The translations under genes and the position numbers were made by a program. Of a stretch of 40,693 nt of DNA, positions 30,855-40,456 are shown piece after piece (the first letter of the stretch is position 1; the number at the start of each line of letters is the position of its first letter). A model generated the notes under the pieces. That model made no database searches. It saw only the letters and a list, made by a program, of their open reading frames with translations, and was not told the DNA's origin. Source of the DNA: Flavobacterium sp. (lineage in GTDB: Bacteria > Bacteroidota > Bacteroidia > Flavobacteriales > Flavobacteriaceae); NCBI GenBank assembly GCA_018883065.1, contig VEQT01000021.1:1-40693 (forward strand), read 5' to 3'.

Positions 30855-31808
30855 TTAATTTATTAATAATGTTTGTCCGATAGAAAGTGTATTGTCTGCC
30901 AATCCATTTTTGGCACGTAACTCATCCACACTTAAATTAAATTTTTTTGAAATCGAATACAAGGTATCGCCTGGCATTACAGTATAAGTGCTGGCACTTG
31001 AAGTTTGAGCTAATGCGTTTGTTGTTGTTGTTGTCAAATTGGTTGGAACATAGTCAACACCCAGCACCTCGGCATCGAATCTTTGCAATTGATACCGCTC
31101 GATTATACCCGTTAGTTTTTCAGTATATTTGGGGTCGGTGGCATATCCAGCCGCTTTTAAACCTATTGCCCATTGCTTGTAATCGCCTTTTTCTAATGCA
31201 AATAAACCTTTGTAACGGGGTCGGGAAGTTAAAAATAACGAGTGGTCTTGGTAAGACTGATTAGAATGCTCGTATTTTCTAAAACACTCCTGGGCCGCAT
31301 CATCGTCATATTTAACACTTGGACCAGTCCATTCTTTGTGGCATTTAATCCCAAAATGATTGTTGGCCAATACACTCAAGGGGCCCGTGCCAGCGCCTGA
31401 TTCTAATATACCTTGACCTAAAATGATACTGGCCGGAATACCGTATTGTATCATGTTGCTTTTGGCAATTTCGTCGTATTGATCAATATAGGCCAACACC
31501 ATTTCGGTGGTCACTTTTACTCGTGTTGTAGCTTCTAAGATTTCTGATTTAGATACCACTGTCGAGTTTTCAGTAGATTTATTTTGTTCTATAGCTGCTT
31601 CATACCTTTTTTCAATTGCCTCCGACGTAGCAGCTTTTACAACGGGTTTAGATGGTTTGTCTGCATGTTTGTTTACTGGGGTAGATTTCTTCTTAACCTG
31701 AGCAGTCGCGTGCTTGGTGACCGGAATTGTAACTTGTACAATTGATCGGTTTGAGCCACAACTATAGAGCAAAAATCCCAGTAGGAGTAGTACAATTTTG
31801 TTAGTCAT
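30855..31808 (-). CDS. Glucosaminidase-domain lipoprotein with LysM
   Basis: The 317-residue lipoprotein (LLYSC, cysteine 17) has a Lys/Thr/Ser-rich linker (about 25-95), a lysozyme subfamily 2/N-acetylglucosaminidase domain (about 100-245) with the catalytic-type glutamate in GILESGAGTGPLSV and the family segment NNHFGIKCH, and one C-terminal LysM repeat (YTVMPGDTLYSISKKFNLSV, about 272-291). It probably trims peptidoglycan glycan strands during growth or division. Its start overlaps the end of the upstream PLP-enzyme gene by 8 bp, so the two are co-transcribed. Confidence 0.9.
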   Translation of the reverse strand: MTNKIVLLLLGFLLYSCGSNRSIVQVTIPVTKHATAQVKKKSTPVNKHADKPSKPVVKAATSEAIEKRYEAAIEQNKSTENSTVVSKSEILEATTRVKVTTEMVLAYIDQYDEIAKSNMIQYGIPASIILGQGILESGAGTGPLSVLANNHFGIKCHKEWTGPSVKYDDDAAQECFRKYEHSNQSYQDHSLFLTSRPRYKGLFALEKGDYKQWAIGLKAAGYATDPKYTEKLTGIIERYQLQRFDAEVLGVDYVPTNLTTTTTNALAQTSSASTYTVMPGDTLYSISKKFNLSVDELRAKNGLADNTLSIGQTLLIN

Positions 31809-32694
31809 AATAATTAATTAGCGGTTGATGTTTTTGATGTAAAATCTTATTTATTCCTCTAATGCCTTGCAATCCTCCGGAGTGAATGAGCAGGATTTTC
31901 GTTCCTTTTTTAAAATAATTTTTGGTTATTAAATCCAATACACCATATACCATTTTTCCGGTATAAATAGGGTCTAATGGAATGTGATGTTGAGCATAAA
32001 AATCATTTAAAAATTGAATCAATTCAGGCGTCACTTTTGCATATCCACCAAAATGATAATCAGAACACAATTTCCAATTTTTACTGCGGGTAAAATTACG
32101 AATATCTTCTGGTAAAAAATCACCCTTTAAGGCCGGAAATCCAATTATTTTTTGATGGGGCAGGGCACTGTTTATGATTCCAGAAATGGTGCCTCCGGTT
32201 CCTACTGCGCAGCAAATATAATCGAAATCAGCATCAGCTTGCGTGAGGATTTCTTGGCAACCTTTTACAGCCAACTCATTGGTACCGCCTTCGGGTAAAA
32301 AATAAAATGGACCGTATTTTTTTTGCCAAAATTCTAGGGCTTCTGCTGTATTTTTTTGGCGGTAATGGGCTCGACTAACGAACTCCAAATGCATACCGCA
32401 ATCTTGTGCAAATTTCAAGCTTGGATTGTCATCAATTTGGGATACCAGTTCTTCTCCACGAATAACCCCAATAGTCTGAAAACCATGTTGTTTACCTGCA
32501 GCAGCAACAGCTACAATATGATTCGAAAAAGCCCCGCCAAAAGTGAGTATGCGTGACTGATTCTGTTCTTGTGCTGTTGTAATGTTATATTTTAACTTTC
32601 GGAATTTATTGCCCGAAATATGGGGATGCAATAAATCATCTCGTTTAATGAAAAGCGAAATTTTACTGTCTACGAAAATAATTTTTTGATTCAA
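31801..32694 (-). CDS. ACC-deaminase/D-cysteine desulfhydrase-like PLP enzyme
   Basis: The 297-residue protein belongs to the fold II PLP enzymes. The PLP lysine is in SGNKFRKLKYN, an AFSNHIVAVAAAGKQHG segment binds the substrate carboxylate, and AVGTGGTISG is the phosphate loop. Members deaminate 1-aminocyclopropane-1-carboxylate or break D-cysteine, and the true substrate cannot be told here. The only good start is TTG (32692-32694), because an in-frame stop lies about 13 codons upstream and no ATG intervenes; the first residues NQKIIFVDSKISLFIKRDDL fit the family start. Confidence 0.83.
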   Translation of the reverse strand: MNQKIIFVDSKISLFIKRDDLLHPHISGNKFRKLKYNITTAQEQNQSRILTFGGAFSNHIVAVAAAGKQHGFQTIGVIRGEELVSQIDDNPSLKFAQDCGMHLEFVSRAHYRQKNTAEALEFWQKKYGPFYFLPEGGTNELAVKGCQEILTQADADFDYICCAVGTGGTISGIINSALPHQKIIGFPALKGDFLPEDIRNFTRSKNWKLCSDYHFGGYAKVTPELIQFLNDFYAQHHIPLDPIYTGKMVYGVLDLITKNYFKKGTKILLIHSGGLQGIRGINKILHQKHQPLINYYD

Positions 32695-32846
32695 GTAACT
32701 GGCTCTAACTAAAAAAAATACATTTTATTTGTATGCTTAAACATTTGTGAATTTTAACGATTTTTTATGCTTGTTATCGATAAAAAAAATCTAATTAACA
32801 GTTTTTGTTTACGTTTATTCCTAATTAAGAATACATATCATTTCAT

Positions 32847-35800
32847 ATGACATCAAAAATAGATAAAACATACTCGTTCTTCCCAAAGAATTTTTTATTT
32901 TATTTAGTGTTTTTTTGCGTTACAACTGTTTCACTTCACGCGCAAACCACCATCATTTCTCCCACAGGTGCCGGAGGTTTTGAATTGGGAGCATCGCTAG
33001 CCGCCAACGGCTGGTCCGCCACCACCGGAACAGCTACCCAAAACCAATGGACTTGTAATACTGGCGCAACAGCAGGTTTTTCAGGCACCTATGCTGCTTA
33101 TATCACAAATAATACTGCTGGAGTACCACCAACTCATGCTTTTACCATAAATGCTACTCGTGTTTCCCATATTTATCGAAATTTTACGGTTCCTGCGGGA
33201 GAATCGATTATCAATTTATCATTCAGTTGGATTTCAAACGGCGATGCTGCTCGCGACAAAATGCGGGTTTATCTTATTCCTTCTACCACAACACCTGCAT
33301 ATGGAACAGCACTAACTGCAGGAGGTGTAGCTCCCACTGGCGTGATTCAATTGGGAGGTAATTTTAGTGGGCAAAACACCTGGGCAAATGCGAATTTTAC
33401 AATTCCTGCGGCCTATGCTGGAACAACTTGTCGTTTGGTTTTTGAGTGGAGTAACAACGCATCCAACGGCGCTCAACCTCCAGCAGCTGTGGATAATATT
33501 TCTCTTACCTCGGTTGCGCCAGCTCCTATTTTGGGTGACGAATGTACTACAGCTATTTCGCTTACTGTAAATTCAACATGCAGCTACTCTACTTATAACA
33601 ATACCGGAATGACATCAAGTGCAACAATTCCTCTACCTACTTGTGCATCCTACAGCGGAAGTGATATGTGGTTTAGTGCGGTAGTACCCTTTACTGGAAT
33701 AGTTACAGTAGACACCCAAACTGGTGGAATTACAGATGGTGGAATGGCTATGTACAGCGGTTCTTGTGGCGCACTAACCTTATTGCAATGCAATGACGAT
33801 GACAGCGCCAATGGTTTAATGCCTTACATTACGGCAAGCGGATTAACCCCGGGTACAACCGTATACATTCGATTTTGGGATTACAGCGGAGATGATTTTG
33901 GCACTTTTGGTATTTGTGCTACTTCTCCCACCTGTGTAGTTCCTACAATCAACGCAACCACAGCAATAACAACGAATTCAGCCACAATAAACTGGACTGC
34001 TTTAACTCCTGCCCCAGCCGTGGGTTATGAGTATATTTATAGTACCAGTAGCACAACACCCACTGGAGCGGGAACAGCTACAACTGCAAATTCTGTTCCG
34101 CTTTCAGGCTTGACTCCAAATACAGTGTATTATGTATTTGTAAGAAGCAATTGCGGCGGCGGAAACTACAGTGGTTGGTCGGTATACGACATGTTTTCTA
34201 CAGGTTATTGTCCTTCAACTTCAACCGGAACAGGATACTATATATCCAATTTTTCCACCACAGGAGGCGCAGCCAACATTACAAATAATGGCACTACCTT
34301 GTCTGTTAATGGGTATGGAAATTACTCCGCCATGGCTGTGAGTCAACAAAATTTTGGCACCATCAATTTCTCGAGCACTTTTGTAGGCGGAACATTTGGA
34401 TTTAACATATGGGTAGACTGGAACGACGACATGGACTTTAATGATCTTGGAGAATTAGTATACGCAAGTAATGGGTGGGTGGCAACTGCTACAGGATCAT
34501 TCTCAATTCCTGGGACAGCAGCTATAGGCAATCACCGCATGCGCATTCGGGCTGATTATTTTAATACTAATCCAACTGCGTGCGGAACCATAACTAGTGG
34601 AGAAACAGAGGATTACACCCTTACTGTATTACCTCCGCCTCCCTGTTCAGGGAATCCAAGTTTCATAACTGTTAATATCACTTCACAGACAGCATCTACT
34701 ATTACGTGGACTGCCCCAACTCCTGCTCCAGCCAGTGGTTATCAGTATTTCTTGAGTACCTCTTCGGTTTCTCCAGGCCCAGCAGCTACTCCAACTGGAA
34801 GTATTGCAGCAGGTGTAACCAGTTTAAGTTTATCGGGATTAACCGCTTTAACCACCTATTATTTATGGATTCGCTCCAATTGTGGTGGAGCTTTGGGTGT
34901 TGGCGTATGGGTAGGAGCTACCTACTGGACTCAACCCAATTGTGCGGTAGGAAATAGCACTGGAACTACTACCCTACCTTGTCCTTCAGTTGTATCGGGT
35001 GGATTGAGTTTAAATGGTGCAGATCCTACACCCATTAGTTGTACGGCCTCATCTTGCGTGGATTTGGAAGCTACATTCTTAGACATGAAACAAACCACTA
35101 CTTATACTGTAGCTTCTATACCCTATGCACCACCATACCAATTTAACTGCTTAAAAAATCCTGTAAGTGTTAATGTTGACGACAGATGGTCCCCAGCAAT
35201 CAATTTACCCTTTAGCTTTTGTTACTATGGAAATAATTACAACCAGTGTACAATTGGGTCAAATGGAGTGCTCTCTTTTGATCTTGTAAACAATGCACCG
35301 AATAGTTACAGTACTTGGTCATTTGCAAACAACCTCCCAAATAATACCTTGTTTTTAAACACCATTTTTGGTGTTTACCATGATATTGACCCAAGCATTG
35401 GAGGAGAAATAGGCTGGGAATTAATTACGCTGAATTCTGGCTGTAGAGCTTTGGTTGCCTCATGGAATAATATCCCCATGTTTTCAGCCGCCTGTAACAG
35501 CTCTTTGTATACCGGTATGATTGTACTGTATGAAAACACTAACGTAATTGATGTATATGTAAAAACCAAAAATACCTGTCCAACGTGGAATGACGGTAAC
35601 GCCATTGTTGGAATTCAAAACAGTACCGGAACGCAAGCCATTGTTGCACCTGGAAGAAATGGTTTGGATGCGAATTGGAATGTTACCAACGAGGCATGGC
35701 GATTTACACCAGCTGGTCCTAGCTTAACAACTTTGGCTTGGTATGAAGGCACAACTGCAACTGGTCCGGTATTGGGAACATCTAGTGTATTGAATGTTTG

Positions 35801-37634
35801 TCCTTCAGCAACTACCGATTACACAGCGAAAGTGGTATATACATTTTGTGATGGAACTACCATGACCAAAACCGACTACACTACGGTTACAGTAAATAAT
35901 GGAAAAAACTGGAATGGATCAATTAATACCGATTGGAATACTGCAAACAACTGGACACCTGTAGGTATTCCCAACAGCACCGATTGCGTTGTAATTCCGG
36001 TTACCGCCAATAATCCAATTATATCAGGCAATAGTTACAACGGATTGGCTGGAAATCTTACAGTAAAAAATGGTGCTACCTTAACCATTCAACCTGCTAA
36101 TTCCATTACAGTTACCGATTGGGTAAAAGTGGAAGCAACCGGAAATTTCATCATTGAAAACAACTCAAGTTTGTTACAAGTAAACAATGCAACCAATACA
36201 GGAAATATAACGTATAAACGCACGGCACAAAATATTCGTAACCTTGATTATGTATACTGGTCATCACCCGTTAGCGGTTTCAATATAAACTCGCTTGTGG
36301 CACCATTAGTATCAGGACCTATTTATACGTGGAATCCTACGGTGGCCAATCCAAACGGTGGCCAAGGGAACTGGCAAGGAGCAGCGGGCAGCATCATGAG
36401 TGCTGGAAAAGGGTATATAGCCCGAGGACCAAGCTCATTTACTTCAGTTGGGGCTAATTTAAATGCTACTTTTATAGGTGTACCAAACAATGGGATTATC
36501 ACTACACCTATTTCTCGAGGATCAGATACCAATACCGCATTCCATACCGGATTAAACGGAATAGAAATTACCAATTACAGTGACAATGCCAATCTAATTG
36601 GAAACCCTTATCCTTCGGCTTTGCGTGCAAGTCAGTTTTTGTTTGACAACAATGCCAAAATAGAAGGAAATGTGCGCTTATGGACACACGGCACCTTACC
36701 TGCACAAGTGGCCAATCCTTTTTATGATTCATTTGTGTACAATTACACGGCAGGCGATTATTTTACCTATAATTTTACTGGCGCAAGTTGCTGCCCAGCT
36801 GCAGGAGCCGATTTGTTTATTGGAGCCGGCCAAGGATTTTTTGTAGAGATGAAAGATGGGCCAGCCGCATCAAACACGGTTACCTTTAGTAACTCCATGC
36901 GAAATTTTACCTATTCAAATAGTTTATTTTATCGTCCCGGACAAACTCCAGTTGATGTTGAATCTATCGAACGCAACCGCATTTGGGTAGATTTGATTGA
37001 CTCCAATGGCAACTCTGACAGAACCTTAGTGGGCTATGTTGAAGGCGCAACAATGGACAAAGACAGTTTCTTTGATTGCAAAACAAGTACCACAGCGGCC
37101 ATGTCTGTGTATACTCAAATTGGCAGTGAATCCTTTATCATTCAGGGACGTGCATTACCATTTGTGGTAACCGATGAAATTCCGATGGGTATGCACTTGC
37201 CTAGTACTGGAAGTTATTCACTTGCTATTGCTGGTGTTGATGGATTATTTGACACCCAAAATATTTACATAAAAGACAATGCATTGCAACGTATACACAA
37301 CCTAAAAACCACGCCATACCAATTTGCTGCTGAAGCCGGAAATTGCACCAATCGTTTTCAGTTGGTATTTTCCAATGGAGCATTGAGTGCATCTCAATTT
37401 GAATTGAGCAATACGATACAAGTGGCCGCTAACGAATCAATTCAGATTAAGTCAGTTGGAGAAACCATACAATCAATAGTAATCTACGACGTTTTGGGCC
37501 GAAAACTAGCCGAAAACAAGCAAGTAAATGCAAAAGAGCTTCTCATAAGCAATTTGCAAAAAAACAATACCGCTTTATTGGTTGAAGTTACTACCCTAAC
37601 GGGCGCTAAAACCACGAAGAAAATAATCTACTAA
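32847..37634 (+). CDS. Giant T9SS-secreted multidomain adhesin-like protein
   Basis: The 1595-residue protein has a signal peptide (to about 32), a jelly-roll-like N-terminal domain (about 35-228), a PPC-like domain (about 230-360) with SGSDMWFSAVVPFTG, a fibronectin type III domain (about 365-455), a GEVED domain (about 505-595) with IWVDWNDDMDFNDLGE and SGETEDYTLTV, a second fibronectin domain, a nidogen-like region (about 770-930), and a Flavobacterium-type module containing DYVYWSSPVSGFNI and GKGYIARGP. The C-terminus (SIVIYDVLGRKLAENKQ to TTKKIIY) is a T9SS sorting signal that resembles type C more than type A. It is likely surface bound or released; ligand unknown. Confidence 0.88.
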   Translation: MTSKIDKTYSFFPKNFLFYLVFFCVTTVSLHAQTTIISPTGAGGFELGASLAANGWSATTGTATQNQWTCNTGATAGFSGTYAAYITNNTAGVPPTHAFTINATRVSHIYRNFTVPAGESIINLSFSWISNGDAARDKMRVYLIPSTTTPAYGTALTAGGVAPTGVIQLGGNFSGQNTWANANFTIPAAYAGTTCRLVFEWSNNASNGAQPPAAVDNISLTSVAPAPILGDECTTAISLTVNSTCSYSTYNNTGMTSSATIPLPTCASYSGSDMWFSAVVPFTGIVTVDTQTGGITDGGMAMYSGSCGALTLLQCNDDDSANGLMPYITASGLTPGTTVYIRFWDYSGDDFGTFGICATSPTCVVPTINATTAITTNSATINWTALTPAPAVGYEYIYSTSSTTPTGAGTATTANSVPLSGLTPNTVYYVFVRSNCGGGNYSGWSVYDMFSTGYCPSTSTGTGYYISNFSTTGGAANITNNGTTLSVNGYGNYSAMAVSQQNFGTINFSSTFVGGTFGFNIWVDWNDDMDFNDLGELVYASNGWVATATGSFSIPGTAAIGNHRMRIRADYFNTNPTACGTITSGETEDYTLTVLPPPPCSGNPSFITVNITSQTASTITWTAPTPAPASGYQYFLSTSSVSPGPAATPTGSIAAGVTSLSLSGLTALTTYYLWIRSNCGGALGVGVWVGATYWTQPNCAVGNSTGTTTLPCPSVVSGGLSLNGADPTPISCTASSCVDLEATFLDMKQTTTYTVASIPYAPPYQFNCLKNPVSVNVDDRWSPAINLPFSFCYYGNNYNQCTIGSNGVLSFDLVNNAPNSYSTWSFANNLPNNTLFLNTIFGVYHDIDPSIGGEIGWELITLNSGCRALVASWNNIPMFSAACNSSLYTGMIVLYENTNVIDVYVKTKNTCPTWNDGNAIVGIQNSTGTQAIVAPGRNGLDANWNVTNEAWRFTPAGPSLTTLAWYEGTTATGPVLGTSSVLNVCPSATTDYTAKVVYTFCDGTTMTKTDYTTVTVNNGKNWNGSINTDWNTANNWTPVGIPNSTDCVVIPVTANNPIISGNSYNGLAGNLTVKNGATLTIQPANSITVTDWVKVEATGNFIIENNSSLLQVNNATNTGNITYKRTAQNIRNLDYVYWSSPVSGFNINSLVAPLVSGPIYTWNPTVANPNGGQGNWQGAAGSIMSAGKGYIARGPSSFTSVGANLNATFIGVPNNGIITTPISRGSDTNTAFHTGLNGIEITNYSDNANLIGNPYPSALRASQFLFDNNAKIEGNVRLWTHGTLPAQVANPFYDSFVYNYTAGDYFTYNFTGASCCPAAGADLFIGAGQGFFVEMKDGPAASNTVTFSNSMRNFTYSNSLFYRPGQTPVDVESIERNRIWVDLIDSNGNSDRTLVGYVEGATMDKDSFFDCKTSTTAAMSVYTQIGSESFIIQGRALPFVVTDEIPMGMHLPSTGSYSLAIAGVDGLFDTQNIYIKDNALQRIHNLKTTPYQFAAEAGNCTNRFQLVFSNGALSASQFELSNTIQVAANESIQIKSVGETIQSIVIYDVLGRKLAENKQVNAKELLISNLQKNNTALLVEVTTLTGAKTTKKIIY

Positions 37635-37652
37635 CAACACTTTATTTTCAGT

Positions 37653-37685
37653 AAAAGACCTGGGGAAACCGAGGTCTTTTTTTTT
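37653..37685 (+). terminator. Intrinsic terminator after the giant T9SS gene
   Basis: Arms aaaagacct (37653-37661) and aggtctttt (37672-37680) are exact, with a 10-nt loop and a following T-run to 37685. It lies about 18 nt after the stop codon. Confidence 0.92.
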
Positions 37686-37719
37686 GGCTATACGTTATTT
37701 TTTTTGCATGCTAAATTTG

Positions 37720-37727
37720 TACTTTTG
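37720..37727 (+). promoter_or_regulatory. -7 box for the DUF5522 gene
   Basis: TACTTTTG fully matches TAnnTTTG and ends only 3 nt before the ATG at 37731. A transcript from it would be almost leaderless. TTTG at 37703-37706 is too close (13 nt); the region 19-21 nt upstream is a T-run. Confidence 0.5.
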
Positions 37728-37730
37728 AGC

Positions 37731-37916
37731 ATGGCTAAACACAACGAAACAAGACCACCCGTAGAAGGCGAAGATTTTTATTTCACGCCCGAAGGTTTCA
37801 AATGCTTTACCGAAAAGCACCATTTAAAACGCGGGTATTGTTGCAAAAGTGGATGCCGTCATTGCCCATATGGCTACGACAAAAAAACCGACAGTTTTAC
37901 ATCGACCAAAAAATAA
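37731..37916 (+). CDS. DUF5522 cysteine-rich small protein
   Basis: From ATG 37731 the product has 61 residues, MAKHNETRPPVEGEDFYFTPEGFKCF onward. It carries a dense cysteine motif, YCCKSGCRHCPYGY, with five cysteines and a histidine in the whole protein that could bind zinc or an iron-sulphur cluster. This is the signature of the DUF5522 family, which occurs in many bacteria and in eukaryotes and has no known function. The frame can be extended to 37704 but the promoter box lies inside that extension. It is 12 bp upstream of the urocanate hydratase gene, so the two may be co-transcribed. Confidence 0.82.
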   Translation: MAKHNETRPPVEGEDFYFTPEGFKCFTEKHHLKRGYCCKSGCRHCPYGYDKKTDSFTSTKK

Positions 37917-37928
37917 GATCCATTGCCC

Positions 37929-39911
37929 ATGACCTTTCAAGAGCAAATTCAACAAGGAATTCCGGCTGCATTACCCGCACCAAAACCGTATGATCCATCT
38001 ATAAATCACGCGCCAAAACGGAAAGAAATTCTGAGTTCTGCCGAGACTAAACTCGCGCTTCAAAATGCATTACGCTACTTTGACCCCATTCATCACGCCA
38101 CACTCTTGCCCGAATTTAAAGCCGAGTTGGCTGAATACGGCAGAATTTACATGTACCGTTTTCGCCCTGAATATAAAATGTATGCCCGCCCAATTTCTGA
38201 ATACCCTGGAAAATCAGAACAAGCCAAAGCGATCATGCTCATGATCCAAAATAACTTGGATTATGCCGTGGCACAGCATCCTCACGAATTAATTACCTAT
38301 GGCGGAAATGGCGCTGTGTTTCAGAACTGGGCGCAGTATTTGCTCACCATGAAATACCTGAGCCAAATGACTGACGTGCAAACTTTGGTCATGTACTCGG
38401 GTCATCCGATGGGCTTATTTCCCTCGCATGCCGATGCACCGCGCGTAGTTGTAACCAACGGCATGGTAATTCCAAACTATTCCAAGCCCGACGATTGGGA
38501 ACGCATGAATGCCTTAGGTGTTTCCCAATACGGACAAATGACAGCCGGAAGCTATATGTATATTGGCCCGCAAGGCATTGTGCACGGTACAACCATTACG
38601 GTATTAAACGGTTTTAGAAAAATAAAAAAATCCCCAAAAGGTGGATTATTTGTTACTTCAGGACTTGGCGGCATGAGTGGCGCGCAACCCAAAGCAGGGA
38701 ATATAGCAGGCTGCGTAACGGTTTGTGCCGAAGTCAATCCTAAAATTACGCACATCAGACATTCCCAAGGATGGATTAATGAAGTCATTGAAAACATTGA
38801 CCAATTGGTTCCACGAGTTAAAACAGCTCTAGAAAACAATGAAGTAGTTTCAATTGCGTATTTGGGAAATGTAGTCGATGTTTGGGAACGATTTGACCAT
38901 GAAAACCTGCACATCGATTTGGGTTCCGATCAAACTTCCTTACACAATCCGTGGGCGGGAGGGTATTATCCGTTGGGGTATTCGTTTGAAGAATCCAATG
39001 CCTTGATGGCCAACGAACCCGAAAAATTTAAATCAGAAGTGCAAAAAACCCTGCGCAGACATGCCGCAGCCATCAACAAACACACCGAAAAAGGAACGTA
39101 TTTCTTTGATTATGGAAATGCATTTTTACTAGAAGCCTCCAGAGCTGGTGCCGATGTTTTTGCAGAAAATCACATCGATTTCAAATACAACAGCTACGTG
39201 CAGGACATTATGGGGCCCATGTGTTTCGACTACGGATTTGGACCTTTCCGTTGGGTATGTTCCTCAGGAAATCCTGAAGATTTGGCCAAAACCGACCAAA
39301 TTGCTTGTGATGTTTTAGAAGAAATGATGAAAAATGCGCCTGCCGAAATTCAACAGCAAATGGCCGATAACATCCAATGGATTAAAGGCGCACAAGAAAA
39401 TCAATTGGTAGTTGGCTCGCAAGCCCGCATTTTATATGCCGATGCCGAAGGAAGAATGAAAATAGCTGCGGCCTTCAACAAAGCTATAGCTGCGGGACGT
39501 ATTGACGCCATTATACTTGGTCGCGATCACCACGACGTTTCGGGCACCGATTCGCCCTACCGTGAAACCTCTAATATTTATGACGGCTCAAAATTTACGG
39601 CTGATATGGCCATACACAATGTAATTGGCGATAGTTTCCGAGGTGCAACCTGGGTATCAATCCACAATGGTGGTGGTGTAGGTTGGGGCGAAGTGATAAA
39701 CGGTGGATTTGGATTAGTCCTAGACGGATCGGATGACGCCCAGCGCCGCTTGGAATCGATGCTGTTTTGGGATGTCAACAACGGAATATCCCGCAGAAGC
39801 TGGGCCCGAAATGAAGGCGCTATTTTTGCCATCAAACGCGCCATGGAAAGTCAGCCATTATTGCAAGTTACCCTACCCAACCTGGTTGATGAAAATTTAT
39901 TTGATTGTTAA
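37929..39911 (+). CDS. hutU: Urocanate hydratase
   Basis: Urocanate hydratase turns urocanate into imidazolonepropionate in histidine degradation, using NAD as electrophile. The 660-residue protein has family segments QMTAGSYMYIGPQGIVHGT, GLGGMSGAQPKA (NAD loop), CFDYGFGPFRWVCSSGNP (region of the catalytic cysteine), GRDHHDVSGTDSPYRE and SIHNGGGVGWGEVINGG. It is about 100 residues longer than the ~555-residue proteobacterial form; I recall long forms in Bacteroidota. I use ATG 37929; TTG 37923 could add two residues. No hutH, hutI or hutG gene is nearby, so the pathway genes must be elsewhere. Confidence 0.94.
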   Translation: MTFQEQIQQGIPAALPAPKPYDPSINHAPKRKEILSSAETKLALQNALRYFDPIHHATLLPEFKAELAEYGRIYMYRFRPEYKMYARPISEYPGKSEQAKAIMLMIQNNLDYAVAQHPHELITYGGNGAVFQNWAQYLLTMKYLSQMTDVQTLVMYSGHPMGLFPSHADAPRVVVTNGMVIPNYSKPDDWERMNALGVSQYGQMTAGSYMYIGPQGIVHGTTITVLNGFRKIKKSPKGGLFVTSGLGGMSGAQPKAGNIAGCVTVCAEVNPKITHIRHSQGWINEVIENIDQLVPRVKTALENNEVVSIAYLGNVVDVWERFDHENLHIDLGSDQTSLHNPWAGGYYPLGYSFEESNALMANEPEKFKSEVQKTLRRHAAAINKHTEKGTYFFDYGNAFLLEASRAGADVFAENHIDFKYNSYVQDIMGPMCFDYGFGPFRWVCSSGNPEDLAKTDQIACDVLEEMMKNAPAEIQQQMADNIQWIKGAQENQLVVGSQARILYADAEGRMKIAAAFNKAIAAGRIDAIILGRDHHDVSGTDSPYRETSNIYDGSKFTADMAIHNVIGDSFRGATWVSIHNGGGVGWGEVINGGFGLVLDGSDDAQRRLESMLFWDVNNGISRRSWARNEGAIFAIKRAMESQPLLQVTLPNLVDENLFDC

Positions 39912-39928
39912 TTTTAAAAAATAAACCC

Positions 39929-40456
39929 ATGAGAATATTAACGCTTATTCCTGTTTTAGCTTTACTAGTAGCATCTTGCGGTTCAATTACCGTAGCTACC
40001 GATTACGACAAATCAACCGATTTTAGTGCCTACAAAACCTATGCCTTTTACAAAACGGGCATTGACAAAGTAGAATTGTCAGATTTAGATAAAAAACGCA
40101 TCTTGCGCGCCATTGACACCACCTTGCAGGCCAAAGGATTCAGCAAAAGTGAGAACCCTGATTTCTTGATAAACATCAGCACCAAAGTAGAGAAAAATGT
40201 AAATGTCAACCAGTTTAACGCCGGTTATGGATACGGATGGGGACGCGGTTGGAATCCTTATTTTGGAATGAATAATGCTACCGTTACCACAACCACCGAA
40301 GGTATTTTAACCATTGATTTTATTGACACTAAAAAGAAAGAACTATTTTGGCAAGGCAACGGAACGGGCTACCTCACAAGCAACCAAAATAAAAAAGACA
40401 AAGTAGCTGCCGAATTTGTGTCGGAAATCTTGGCGAAGTATCCACCTACGAATTAA
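39929..40456 (+). CDS. DUF4136 lipoprotein
   Basis: From ATG 39929 the 175-residue protein has a lipoprotein signal (LALLVASCGS, cysteine 17), then VATDYDKSTDFSAYKTYAFYKTGID, the typical start of the DUF4136 domain, and LRAIDTTLQAKGFSKSENPDFLINI. Between about 90 and 112 it has a Gly/Tyr/Trp-rich strand (YGYGWGRGW). The function of DUF4136 is unknown; members are outer-membrane lipoproteins common in Bacteroidota and Proteobacteria. It follows hutU by 17 bp but is probably unrelated in function. Confidence 0.85.
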   Translation: MRILTLIPVLALLVASCGSITVATDYDKSTDFSAYKTYAFYKTGIDKVELSDLDKKRILRAIDTTLQAKGFSKSENPDFLINISTKVEKNVNVNQFNAGYGYGWGRGWNPYFGMNNATVTTTTEGILTIDFIDTKKKELFWQGNGTGYLTSNQNKKDKVAAEFVSEILAKYPPTN

